Part shown: in pieces, positions 41,781-49,180 of the stretch
How positions within the stretch are numbered: the first letter of the stretch is position 1
How the letters are laid out: each line of letters opens with the position of its first letter
Origin: Candidatus Methylomirabilota bacterium
GTDB taxonomy: Bacteria > Methylomirabilota > Methylomirabilia > Rokubacteriales > CSP1-6
Direction of reading: 5' to 3'
Length of the DNA: 62,210 bases
Assembly: GCA_035936835.1 (NCBI GenBank)
Contig: DASYVT010000178.1
Coordinates: 1-62,210 of the forward strand
Position numbers and translations under genes: made by a program
Notes under the pieces: generated by a model
Databases searched by the model: none
What the model was told of the DNA's origin: nothing
What the model saw: the letters and a program-made list of their open reading frames with translations, nothing else

Positions 41781-42409
41781 AGGCTCCGACGCCGCAGATC
41801 CCGCCCGCCGTCTGGACCGAGTTCAAGGATCTTCAGGAGTGGGAGAAGCTCCACCAGACGCGGCCCGAGGGCGACAAGCACTCCGCGCTCTTCGAGACCC
41901 TGGAAGACGGCGTCTTCAACTTCCCGGGTGGCTTCATCGTGACCACGGTCGCCGACGCCTTCTTCAACTGGGCGCGCAAGTCCTCTGTCTGGCCCGTGAC
42001 CTTCGGCCTCGCCTGCTGCGCCATCGAGATGATGGCGACGTTCGCCTCGCGCTTCGACGTCGAGCGCCTCGGGATGGTGCCCTTCGCCTCGCCGCGCCAC
42101 TCGGACCTCATGATCGTCTCCGGCACCGTCACCATCAAGATGGCGCCGATGCTCAAGCGCATCTACGAGCAGATGCCCGATCCCAAGTGGGCCGTGTCCA
42201 TGGGCTCCTGCGCCAACTCGGGCGGGCCGTTCCGCCACGGCTACCACGTGGTCAAGGGCGTGGACCGCATCATCCCGGTGGACGTCTACGTGCCGGGCTG
42301 CCCGCCGCCGCCCGACGCGCTCCTCTACGGCCTGCTCATGCTCCAGGACCAGATCTCCCACTTCCGCAAGACGGGCCAGCGCGCCACGCCCACCGAGAAG
42401 ACCGACTAG
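41771..42409 (+). CDS. nuoB: NADH-quinone oxidoreductase subunit B
   Basis: Carries the N2 iron-sulfur cluster next to the quinone site. Cluster ligands are visible: [10 protein letters not shown] (two Cys), GSCANSGG, and [14 protein letters not shown]. 212 residues, with an N-terminal extension of ~35 residues before the core. ATG 41771 lies within the nuoA 3' end. A palindromic element follows the stop, interrupting the otherwise tight operon before nuoC. Confidence 0.96.
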   Translation: MEIKAPTPQIPPAVWTEFKDLQEWEKLHQTRPEGDKHSALFETLEDGVFNFPGGFIVTTVADAFFNWARKSSVWPVTFGLACCAIEMMATFASRFDVERLGMVPFASPRHSDLMIVSGTVTIKMAPMLKRIYEQMPDPKWAVSMGSCANSGGPFRHGYHVVKGVDRIIPVDVYVPGCPPPPDALLYGLLMLQDQISHFRKTGQRATPTEKTD

Positions 42410-42410
42410 T

Positions 42411-42532
42411 GCCGGCCCAACTAACTTCGCCATACTTCGTTCTCGGTCGGCAGCAGCCCTCAACGTACACCCACGTACGCCTCGGGCTGCTGCCTCCCTC
42501 GGGCCTCGTCTGGCTCGTCATTTGGCCCGGCA
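42411..42532. repeat. Palindromic stem-loop element, copy B, between nuoB and nuoC
   Basis: Three nested inverted repeats: outer GCCGGCCCAA (42411-42420) against TTGGCCCGGC (42523-42532), 9 of 10 pairs. The middle pair is perfect: GGCAGCAGCCC (42450-42460) and GGGCTGCTGCC (42485-42495). The inner pair is CGTAC (42465-42469) and GTACG (42476-42480). Submotifs CTTCGTT, CTCAACGTA, TACGCCTCG and GCCTCG occur at almost the same spacing in the 20.8 kb copy. Confidence 0.7.
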
Positions 42533-42583
42533 CTCTGCGGGCTCGCGCGAGCCATTGGGAATACCCGTTGGAGCCGCACTAGC

Positions 42584-43039
42584 GTGCCGACCCCGGAGCA
42601 GGCGCGCGTGCTGGTCCAGGAGCGGTTCGGCGTCACCGCATCGGGCGAGGGCTCCCTCCTCGTCGTGGAGGCGCCGGCCGACCGGTGGCTCCCGCTCGGC
42701 GGATTCGCCCGCGAGACCCTCGGCTGCGTCTATTTCTCCTTCATGACGGCCGTGGACTGGAAGGAGCAGGGGCTCGAAGTGGTCGCGCGCGTCGAGAACC
42801 TGGACGCCAACTTCGCCGTCTTCATGAAGACGAAGCTCGGCCCCGGCGAGACGCGCTGCGCCTCGCTCCAGCCCGTCTGGCGCGGCGCCGACTGGATGGA
42901 GCGCGAGTGCTACGACATGTTCGGCATCCGCTTCGAGGGGCATCCGGATTTGCGGCGTATCCTCCTGCCCCATGACTGGGAAGGCCACCCGCTGCTCAAG
43001 TCCTACGCCGTGGACACGCCGCATCCCCCGTATCGCTAA
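42584..43039 (+). CDS. nuoC: NADH-quinone oxidoreductase subunit C
   Basis: A 151-residue 30-kDa-type subunit of the hydrophilic Q-module. The C-terminal signature WRGADWMERECYDMFGIRFEGHPDLRRILLPHDWEGHPLLK is complete. GTG 42584 has no obvious SD; the stem-loop element ends 51 bases upstream and may affect its translation. NuoC is separate from NuoD here, as in most non-enterobacterial complexes. Confidence 0.94.
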   Translation: MPTPEQARVLVQERFGVTASGEGSLLVVEAPADRWLPLGGFARETLGCVYFSFMTAVDWKEQGLEVVARVENLDANFAVFMKTKLGPGETRCASLQPVWRGADWMERECYDMFGIRFEGHPDLRRILLPHDWEGHPLLKSYAVDTPHPPYR

Positions 43040-43058
43040 CAGGCAAGGGAGCCTTCAC

Positions 43059-43694
43059 ATGATCCATGAGCTTCGGACCTACACGCTGCAGCCGGGCACG
43101 CAGGGGCAGTACTTGAAGAACTCCGCCGAGGTCGGGCGCAAGATACGCGGCGATAAGTACGGCAAGTTCGAGGGCGGCTGGTCGACGGAGTTTGGGACGC
43201 TGAACCAGTACGTCCACCTCTGGAGCTTCGAGAGCCTCAACGAGCGGGAGCGGCTGCGCGGGGAGCTCGCGAAGAACGAAGAGTGGACCAAGGTCTACCT
43301 GCCGCCGACGCGCGGCATGCTGCTGGCCCAGGAGAACAAGATCCTGTCGAGCGTTTTGCCGCTCAAGCCGCCCGCCGAGCCCGGCCATGTCTACGAGCTG
43401 CGCTGGTACCGGGCGCACGTCGGTCGGTTGGCGGAGTGGATCGGCCTCTTCAAGGGCGTCATGCCGACGCGCGAGAAGTACTCGAAGAATGTCGGGGTCT
43501 TCCAGACCGAGGTGGGCCAGCTCAACGAGGCCGTGCACCTCTGGGCCTACAAGGACCTCAACGACCGCGCCGCCGTCAGGAGCAAGGTGCTCCAGGACCC
43601 GGAGTGGCAGGTCTTCCTCGGCAAGTCCGCCCCGTGCCTCGCCGAGATGAAGTCCATCATCCTCAACCCGGCGCCCCACTCGCCGATGAAGTAA
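43059..43694 (+). CDS. NIPSNAP family protein inside the nuo operon
   Basis: A 211-residue protein made of two ferredoxin-like NIPSNAP repeats: residues ~1-100 (MIHELRTYTLQPG...TEFGTLNQYVHLWSFESLNERERLR...) and ~110-205 (VYELRWYRAHVGRLAEWI...TEVGQLNEAVHLWAYKDLNDRAAVR...). The hallmark ELRxYxxxPG and GxLNxxVHLWxYxdlxxR occur in each half. The family is known from mitochondria and bacterial catabolic clusters; function is unclear, possibly binding aldehydes or acting as a dimeric alpha/beta-barrel enzyme. ATG 43059 follows AAGGGAG. It sits 19 bases after nuoC and 12 before nuoD, so it is transcribed with complex I. Not a known complex I subunit. Confidence 0.88.
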   Translation: MIHELRTYTLQPGTQGQYLKNSAEVGRKIRGDKYGKFEGGWSTEFGTLNQYVHLWSFESLNERERLRGELAKNEEWTKVYLPPTRGMLLAQENKILSSVLPLKPPAEPGHVYELRWYRAHVGRLAEWIGLFKGVMPTREKYSKNVGVFQTEVGQLNEAVHLWAYKDLNDRAAVRSKVLQDPEWQVFLGKSAPCLAEMKSIILNPAPHSPMK

Positions 43695-43706
43695 CGCCCG
43701 CGAATA

Positions 43707-44867
43707 ATGGACATCGAAGCGCGGCAGGTTCTCGAGATGGGCTACGGCGGAGCTGAGCGCATCACCATGAACATGGGGCCTCAGCACCCGTCCTCCCACG
43801 GGGTCTTCCGCGCGATCCTCACGCTCGAGGGCGAGACCGTGATCGCGGTGGACGCCGTCATCGGCTACCTCCACCGCTGCCACGAGAAGCTCTCCGAGAC
43901 GCTCACGTACACGCAGTACCCGTCCATCGCGTCCAAGACGGACTACGTCGCCGCGATGACGAGCGAGCTGGCCTACGTGCGCGCGGCGGAGATGATCGGC
44001 AAGATCGACGTGCCGAAGCGCGCGCAGTACCTGCGGGTCATCGCCGCGGAGCTCCAGCGCGTCGCCTCGCACTGCCTCTGGCTGGGCACGTGGTGCCTCG
44101 ACATGGGCGGGGCGCTGGGCGGCGGCGCGACGGTGTTCCTCTACTGCATCCGCGAGCGCGAGGACGTCCTCGACCTCTTCGAGTCGCTGACGGGCGCGCG
44201 GCTCCTCTACGGGTTCCACCAGGTCGGGGGCACGCGCTACGACATCCCGGAGGGGTGGGCCCGGAAGTGCCGCGAGACGGTGGACAAGATCGACGGGCGC
44301 ATTTACGAGTTCGAGGAGATGCTCGAGTCGAACGCGTTCTTCATGGCCCGGACCCAGGGCGTGGGCGTGGCGTCTCGCGAGCTGGCGCAGGAGGTCGGCA
44401 TCTCCGGGCCGCTCCTCCGCGGCTCCGGCGTCAACTACGACATACGGCGGGCGGAGCCCTACTCCTCCTACGGGGACTTCGACTTCAAGGTGCCCGTCGA
44501 GACGGCGGGGGACTGCTTCGCGCGCTACCGGGTGCGGATGGTCGAGTTCCGCGAGTCCATCAAGATCGTCCGCCAGGCTCTCGACGGACTTCCTGAAGGT
44601 CCCATCTCGTCTCGCCCGGGGGTCAAGTCGGTGGGGCAGGTGCGCATCCCGAAGGGCGAGGGCTACGCGCGCGTCGAGGGCGCGCGCGGCGAGGTCGGCT
44701 GCTATCTCATCGCGGACGGATCAGCCAAGCCCTACCGGATGAAGTGGCGCGGCGCCTCGTTCTCGAACCTCTCGATCCTGCCGCACATCATCCCGGGCCA
44801 CAAGGTCGCTGACGTCGTCGCCATCATGGGTTCCGTCGATCCCGTCTTCGGCGAAGTCGACCGCTAG
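43707..44867 (+). CDS. nuoD: NADH-quinone oxidoreductase subunit D
   Basis: The 49-kDa Q-module subunit related to [NiFe]-hydrogenase large subunits. MNMGPQHPSSHGVFR forms the quinone-headgroup His loop, and GYLHRCHEKL, PSIASKTDYV, GTRYDIPEGW and the C-terminal DPVFGEVDR are family hallmarks. 386 residues, normal. Quinone reduction occurs between NuoB and NuoD. It follows the NIPSNAP gene by 12 bases and precedes nuoH by six. Confidence 0.96.
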   Translation: MDIEARQVLEMGYGGAERITMNMGPQHPSSHGVFRAILTLEGETVIAVDAVIGYLHRCHEKLSETLTYTQYPSIASKTDYVAAMTSELAYVRAAEMIGKIDVPKRAQYLRVIAAELQRVASHCLWLGTWCLDMGGALGGGATVFLYCIREREDVLDLFESLTGARLLYGFHQVGGTRYDIPEGWARKCRETVDKIDGRIYEFEEMLESNAFFMARTQGVGVASRELAQEVGISGPLLRGSGVNYDIRRAEPYSSYGDFDFKVPVETAGDCFARYRVRMVEFRESIKIVRQALDGLPEGPISSRPGVKSVGQVRIPKGEGYARVEGARGEVGCYLIADGSAKPYRMKWRGASFSNLSILPHIIPGHKVADVVAIMGSVDPVFGEVDR

Positions 44868-44873
44868 CCCCTC

Positions 44874-45869
44874 ATGCTCTCCGCGATCTACCCCTTCATG
44901 GTGGGCTTCATCGTGCTGAACGCCATCATCGGTATGGTGACGTACGTGACGCTCCTCGAGCGGAAGTTCGCCGCGCGCATGCAGTCGCGCATCGGCCCCT
45001 ACCGCGTCGGGCCGCACGGGCTGCTCCAGCCCATCGCGGACGCGCTCAAGCTCATGATGAAAGAAGACATCGTCCCGCGGCTCGCCGACCGCCGCGTCTA
45101 CAACCTCGCGCCCATCGTGTTCCTGATCCCGTGCATGCTGATCTTTGCCACGCTGCCGTTCGCCCCGGGGCTCGGCGTCGCCGACCTCAACATCGGCATC
45201 CTCTTCTTTCTCGCGGTCTCGGCCATGGAGATCGTGGGGCTGTTCATGGGCGGCTGGGGCTCCAACAACAAGTACGCGCTCCTCTCCGTGATGCGGGCGG
45301 TCAACCAGATCATCTCCTACGACCTGCCGTTCGTCTTCGCCGCGATGGTCCCGGTACTGCTGACGGGCTCGCTCAAGCTCTCCGACATCGCCGCCGCGCA
45401 ACCGGACGTGCTGCACTGGTTCGTCTTCTACCCGGTGATCGGACAGTTGGCCTTCGTCGCCTACATCGTGGCGATGCTCGCGGCCGAGAACCGCGTGCCG
45501 TTCGACATCTTGGAGGCCGAGTCCGAACTCATCGCGGGCTTCCGCGTCGAGTACTCGGGGATGAAGTTCGCGCTGATCCAGCTGGGCGAGTACGCGCACG
45601 TCATCGCCACCTCCTTCCTGGGCGCGCTGCTCTTCCTGGGCGCCTGGGGCGGGCCCGGCGCGGGCGCGCTGCCGGCCCTGGGCGTGCTCTACTTCCTCCT
45701 CAAGGCGATGTTCATCTTCCTGCTGGTGACCTGGATACGCTGGAGCTTCGTCAGGATCCGGGTGGACCAGATCCTCGCCATCTCGTGGAAGCTGCTGCTG
45801 CCGGCCACGCTTGTCCTCCTCATGGCCACGGCGGTCGTCGTCGCGTGGAAGGGGCCCGTCGTTGGGTAA
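44874..45869 (+). CDS. nuoH: NADH-quinone oxidoreductase subunit H
   Basis: Membrane subunit forming the quinone chamber floor, about eight TM helices. YVTLLERKFAARMQSRIGPYRVGPHGLLQPIADALKLMMKED is the conserved ERK...RxGPNRVG-type loop, with NRVPFDILEAESELIAGFRVEYSGMKFA the E-rich loop 5. 331 residues. Its 3' end overlaps the likely TTG start of nuoI. Confidence 0.96.
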   Translation: MLSAIYPFMVGFIVLNAIIGMVTYVTLLERKFAARMQSRIGPYRVGPHGLLQPIADALKLMMKEDIVPRLADRRVYNLAPIVFLIPCMLIFATLPFAPGLGVADLNIGILFFLAVSAMEIVGLFMGGWGSNNKYALLSVMRAVNQIISYDLPFVFAAMVPVLLTGSLKLSDIAAAQPDVLHWFVFYPVIGQLAFVAYIVAMLAAENRVPFDILEAESELIAGFRVEYSGMKFALIQLGEYAHVIATSFLGALLFLGAWGGPGAGALPALGVLYFLLKAMFIFLLVTWIRWSFVRIRVDQILAISWKLLLPATLVLLMATAVVVAWKGPVVG

Positions 45870-46515
45870 ACGTCTTGGGGATAGGCACCTTGGGGATAAG
45901 CCCCTTGGGAACAGGCAGCTCGGCGAGAGCTTCTGGCACGACCTGGGCAACCTGCTGAGCGCCGTCAGGCGCGCGATGGGGATCACGCTCCTGAACCTCT
46001 TCCGCAAGCCCGTCACCGTGCACTATCCCGAGGTCAAGCGCGTCTACCCCGACCGCTTCCGCGGCGTGCTTGCGCTGACGTACGACAAGGAGACCGGCGA
46101 GGAGGACTGCATCGGCTGCCGGCTCTGCGAGTACATCTGCCCGCCGCAGGTGATCAAGGTCGAGATGCTCAAGGGGGAGAAGCGCAACTTCGCCAAGACC
46201 TTCACCCTCGAGCTGTACGCCTGCGAGTTCTGCGAGCTGTGCGTCCAGGTCTGCCCCACGGACGCCATCATCATGATGAAGTCCTTCGATCTGGCGACCA
46301 GCGATCGCCGCGAGATGCTGCTCGACAAGGACCGGCTCCACACGATCGGCCTCCAGTTCGAGCCCTCGTGGGCGACGGGCACCGGGCTTCGCGCCATGCA
46401 GACGCCTCCCAAGGCTCCCGCCGACGCCAAGGCGGAGGTCAAGGGCGCCACGCTGGAGGATGGCGCCGCCACGCTGGAGGGTGGTGCCGCCACGCTGGAG
46501 GATGGCGCCAAGTGA
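45862..46515 (+). CDS. nuoI: NADH-quinone oxidoreductase subunit I, with repeat-built ends
   Basis: Two [4Fe-4S] clusters (N6a, N6b) in the Q-module: CIGCRLCEYICP and CEFCELCVQVCP. The core LLNLFRKPVTVHYP is typical. The best start is TTG 45862, which overlaps the nuoH stop and follows GGAAGGGG; the ATG at 45976 would remove the amphipathic N-terminal helix. From TTG the first ~23 residues are a repeat, LGKR-LGDRH-LGDKP-LGNRQ-LGES, built from 15-base tandem units. The last 21 residues before the stop are three ATLE(D/G)GA units of 21 bases. Both are outside the conserved fold. 217 residues. Overlaps nuoJ by four bases (GTGA). Confidence 0.92.
   Translation: MGKRLGDRHLGDKPLGNRQLGESFWHDLGNLLSAVRRAMGITLLNLFRKPVTVHYPEVKRVYPDRFRGVLALTYDKETGEEDCIGCRLCEYICPPQVIKVEMLKGEKRNFAKTFTLELYACEFCELCVQVCPTDAIIMMKSFDLATSDRREMLLDKDRLHTIGLQFEPSWATGTGLRAMQTPPKAPADAKAEVKGATLEDGAATLEGGAATLEDGAK
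45874..45918 (+). repeat. 15-base tandem repeat coding the NuoI N-terminus
   Basis: CTTGGGGATAGGCAC, CTTGGGGATAAGCCC and CTTGGGAACAGGCAG follow in tandem, with a partial unit on each side (TTGGGTAAACGT before, CTCGGCGAG after). They encode LGDRH, LGDKP and LGNRQ. Units are in frame, so copy-number changes keep the frame. Confidence 0.8.
46447..46509 (+). repeat. 21-base tandem repeat coding the NuoI C-terminus
   Basis: Three units GCCACGCTGGAGGATGGCGCC-like (46447-46467, 46468-46488, 46489-46509). Units 1 and 3 are identical (the middle differs at two positions). They encode ATLEDGA, ATLEGGA, ATLEDGA, and stop three bases before the nuoJ start. Confidence 0.85.
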
Positions 46516-47006
46516 CCCTCGAGGTCGTGAGCTTCTGGGGGCTGGCCGTCCTGCTCATCGGCTCCGCCCTGGCCGTGGTGCTGACCAAGAACCTCTTCCA
46601 CTCGGTCCTCTACCTCGCGCTGTCGCTGACGGCGACGGCCGGCGTGTTCCTGGCGCTCGACGCGGAGTTTCTCGCGGCGGTGCAGCTCCTTCTCTACGCG
46701 GGCGGCGTCGTCACGATCGTGGTCTTCGCCATCGTGGTGACGGAGCGGCTCGTCGGCGACCGCATTACGCAGACGAGCCGGCAGATCCTGACCGGCCTGG
46801 TGCTGGCGGGCGCCTTGCTCCTGGGGATCCTGCGCTTTCTGCGCGGCGCCGACCTGCCCGTCGAGCGCCCGGTCATCGCCGTGGACGTGACGCGGGCCAT
46901 CGGCCAGGTGCTGCTGACCGAGTTCGTGCTGCCCTTCGAGCTCCTGGCCGTGCTGCTGCTGGTCGGGCTCCTGGGCGCGCTGTACTTCGCGAGGCCGGAA
47001 GAATAG
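46512..47006 (+). CDS. nuoJ: NADH-quinone oxidoreductase subunit J
   Basis: Membrane subunit with five TM helices, at the base of the membrane arm. TKNLFHSVLYLALSLTATAGVFLALDAEFLAAVQLLLYAGGVVTIVVFAIVVTERL is the conserved first half with the pi-bulge helix TM3 (LLYAGGVV). 164 residues from GTG 46512, in a GTGA overlap with nuoI. Confidence 0.95.
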   Translation: MTLEVVSFWGLAVLLIGSALAVVLTKNLFHSVLYLALSLTATAGVFLALDAEFLAAVQLLLYAGGVVTIVVFAIVVTERLVGDRITQTSRQILTGLVLAGALLLGILRFLRGADLPVERPVIAVDVTRAIGQVLLTEFVLPFELLAVLLLVGLLGALYFARPEE

Positions 47007-47007
47007 C

Positions 47008-47307
47008 ATGGGTCTTGGCGCCTACCTCACGCTCGCCGCGGTGCTCTTCGCCATCGGCTTCTTTGGCGTCGTCACGCGGCGGAACACCATCGGCATCCTG
47101 CTCGGCATCGAGCTGATGCTCAACGCCGTGAACATCAACCTGGTCGCCTTCGCGCGCTTCAACGCCGACGTGGTGGGAATGGTCTTCACCGCGTTCACCA
47201 TCCCGATCACGGTGGCCGAGGTGGCGCTGGGGCTGGCGATCGTCATCCTCATCTTCAGGATGAAGCGCACGGTCATCGCCGATCATCTGGATCTCCTCAG
47301 AGGGTGA
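47008..47307 (+). CDS. nuoK: NADH-quinone oxidoreductase subunit K
   Basis: Small three-TM subunit (99 residues). GVVTRRNTIGILLGIELMLNAVNINLVAF contains the conserved Glu of TM2 (GIELMLNAVN) and the later AEVALGLAIVI the second proton-path Glu. Directly behind nuoJ. Confidence 0.96.
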   Translation: MGLGAYLTLAAVLFAIGFFGVVTRRNTIGILLGIELMLNAVNINLVAFARFNADVVGMVFTAFTIPITVAEVALGLAIVILIFRMKRTVIADHLDLLRG

Positions 47308-47317
47308 CCGGGCACCC

Positions 47318-49180
47318 ATGACCGACCCGGCCTACCCCGCGCTCGCCGCCCTTCTGCTGCCGGCATGCGCCTTCGTCTTCCTCGGGTTGGTGGCGCCGCT
47401 GCGACGGCTCGGGCGCCCGGCGGCGTATCTCTCCATCGTGTTCTCGGCGGCCGCGCTCGTGGCGGCGCTCGGCGCCCTCCGGCTTGCGGGTGGCGGCGGC
47501 TATTCCGAGTGGCTGTGGAGCTGGATCCCGGCCGAGGCGGGCCCGCTCGCCACCGTCGGCGTGCTGGCCGACGGCGACTCGGCGCTCATGCTGGTGCTGG
47601 TGGCGCTGATCTCGTTCCTGGTCCAGGTCTACTCGCTCGGCTATCTCTCCGACGAGTCCATGCCCTCGCTCGGCCGCTACTACGCCTACCAGTCGCTCTT
47701 CGCGTTCTCGATGATGGGGCTCGTGCTCGCGCCCAACTTTGTCCAGCTCTTCATCTTCTGGGAGCTGGTGGGCCTCTGCTCCTACCTCTTGATCGGCTAC
47801 TGGTACACCAAGCCCGAGGCGGCGCGCGCCGCCGTCAAGGCGTTCTGGATCACCAAGGCGGGTGATGTCGGCCTGCTGATCGGCATCGTGCTCCTGTGGC
47901 GGCAGACGGGCACCTTCGACTTCCTCGAGCTGCTCATGCTGGCCGACGCGGGCGTCATCCCTCTGGCCGGGCTCGGCGTCATCACCTTCTGCATCTACCT
48001 CGGCGCCGCGGGCAAGTCGGCGCAGTTCCCGTTCCACGTCTGGCTGCCGGACGCCATGGAAGGTCCCACGCCCGTCTCTGCGCTGATCCACGCCGCCACC
48101 ATGGTGACGGCCGGCGTCTACCTCCTCACGCGAACGGTCTGGCTCTTCAGGCTCACCCCGGAGGTGATGGAGATCGTGGCGTGGAACGGCGCCTTCACGG
48201 CGCTCCTCGCTGCGGTGCTCGCCTGCGTCCAGACCGACATCAAGCGCGTGCTGGCCTATTCCACCGTCTCCCAGCTCGGCTACATGATGGCGGCCATTGG
48301 GGCGGGCTTCGCCTCGGCCGGGTTCCTCCATCTGCTGACCCACGGTCTCTTCAAGGCGCTGCTCTTCCTCGCCGCGGGCGCCGTCATCCACGCCGTGGGC
48401 ACCAACGATATCTTCGAGTTGGGCGGGCTCTGGGGAATGGGCGGGCTCTGGCGCCGCATGCCCCAGACCGCCATCGTGTTCGTGATCGGCACGCTGTCGC
48501 TGGCCGGCGTCCCGCTCTTCGCGGGCTTCTTCTCCAAGGAGGAGATCCTGGGCGCGGTGCTCGCGGGCGGCTTCCCGGTGCCGTTCGCGATGCTGCTGCT
48601 GGGCGCCTTCCTCACGGCGTTTTACATGTTCCGCGTGGTCTTCGTCACCTTCTTTGGAGCGCCGGCGGCCTCGCATGGCGCGGACAGCCACGTCCACGAC
48701 GCGCCCCCCTTCATGGCGCTGCCGCTGTGGATCCTGGCCATCATGTGCGTGGGCGTGGGCACGCTCTTCGCCGTCTGGCACCCCGAGGCCGAGTTCGAGG
48801 CGCTGGGCTGGCTCACGCTCGCCGCCATCGGCGTCGCGGCGGCAGGCATCGCGCTCGCGTACCTCGTCTACCAGCGCCGCGCGATCAGCGCCGACGGGCT
48901 CGCCTCGATGTTCGCGCCTATTCGAGCGGCGGCGCTCAGGCGCTTCTGGATCGACGACGTCTTCGTCGGGATCTACGGCTGGCTGATGCTGCCGTTCTCG
49001 AGGCTCGTGGGCTGGATCGACCGCTACTTCGTTGACGGCATCTTGAACGTCCTCTCGGCCTGGACCCTGATGGCGGGCGGCGGGCTCAGGCGCATCCAGT
49101 CGGGCCGGGCGCAGGACTACGTCTACGGCATCGCGCTGGGCGTCCTCGCCCTGATGGTCGGGATGTGGTGGCTGCAATGA
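47318..49180 (+). CDS. nuoL: NADH-quinone oxidoreductase subunit L
   Basis: The distal proton-pumping subunit with the lateral helix. 620 residues, full length. SLGYLSDESMPSLGRYYAYQSLFAFSMMGLVLAPNFVQLFIFWELVGLCSYLLIGYW holds the conserved Glu/Lys channel region, and KSAQFPFHVWLPDAMEGPTPVSALIHAATMVTAGVYLL the antiporter motif. The C-terminal half contains the broken TM and long helix. 10 bases after nuoK; its stop overlaps the nuoM start (ATGA). Confidence 0.96.
   Translation: MTDPAYPALAALLLPACAFVFLGLVAPLRRLGRPAAYLSIVFSAAALVAALGALRLAGGGGYSEWLWSWIPAEAGPLATVGVLADGDSALMLVLVALISFLVQVYSLGYLSDESMPSLGRYYAYQSLFAFSMMGLVLAPNFVQLFIFWELVGLCSYLLIGYWYTKPEAARAAVKAFWITKAGDVGLLIGIVLLWRQTGTFDFLELLMLADAGVIPLAGLGVITFCIYLGAAGKSAQFPFHVWLPDAMEGPTPVSALIHAATMVTAGVYLLTRTVWLFRLTPEVMEIVAWNGAFTALLAAVLACVQTDIKRVLAYSTVSQLGYMMAAIGAGFASAGFLHLLTHGLFKALLFLAAGAVIHAVGTNDIFELGGLWGMGGLWRRMPQTAIVFVIGTLSLAGVPLFAGFFSKEEILGAVLAGGFPVPFAMLLLGAFLTAFYMFRVVFVTFFGAPAASHGADSHVHDAPPFMALPLWILAIMCVGVGTLFAVWHPEAEFEALGWLTLAAIGVAAAGIALAYLVYQRRAISADGLASMFAPIRAAALRRFWIDDVFVGIYGWLMLPFSRLVGWIDRYFVDGILNVLSAWTLMAGGGLRRIQSGRAQDYVYGIALGVLALMVGMWWLQ

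Noticed and set aside
45862-45930. CRISPR-like array
   Set aside because: The repeats are 15 bases with no spacers and encode the NuoI N-terminus.
47297-49177. 626-codon minus-strand ORF opposite nuoL
   Set aside because: Low-complexity His/Arg/Glu shadow of a full-length NuoL; no SD or family match.
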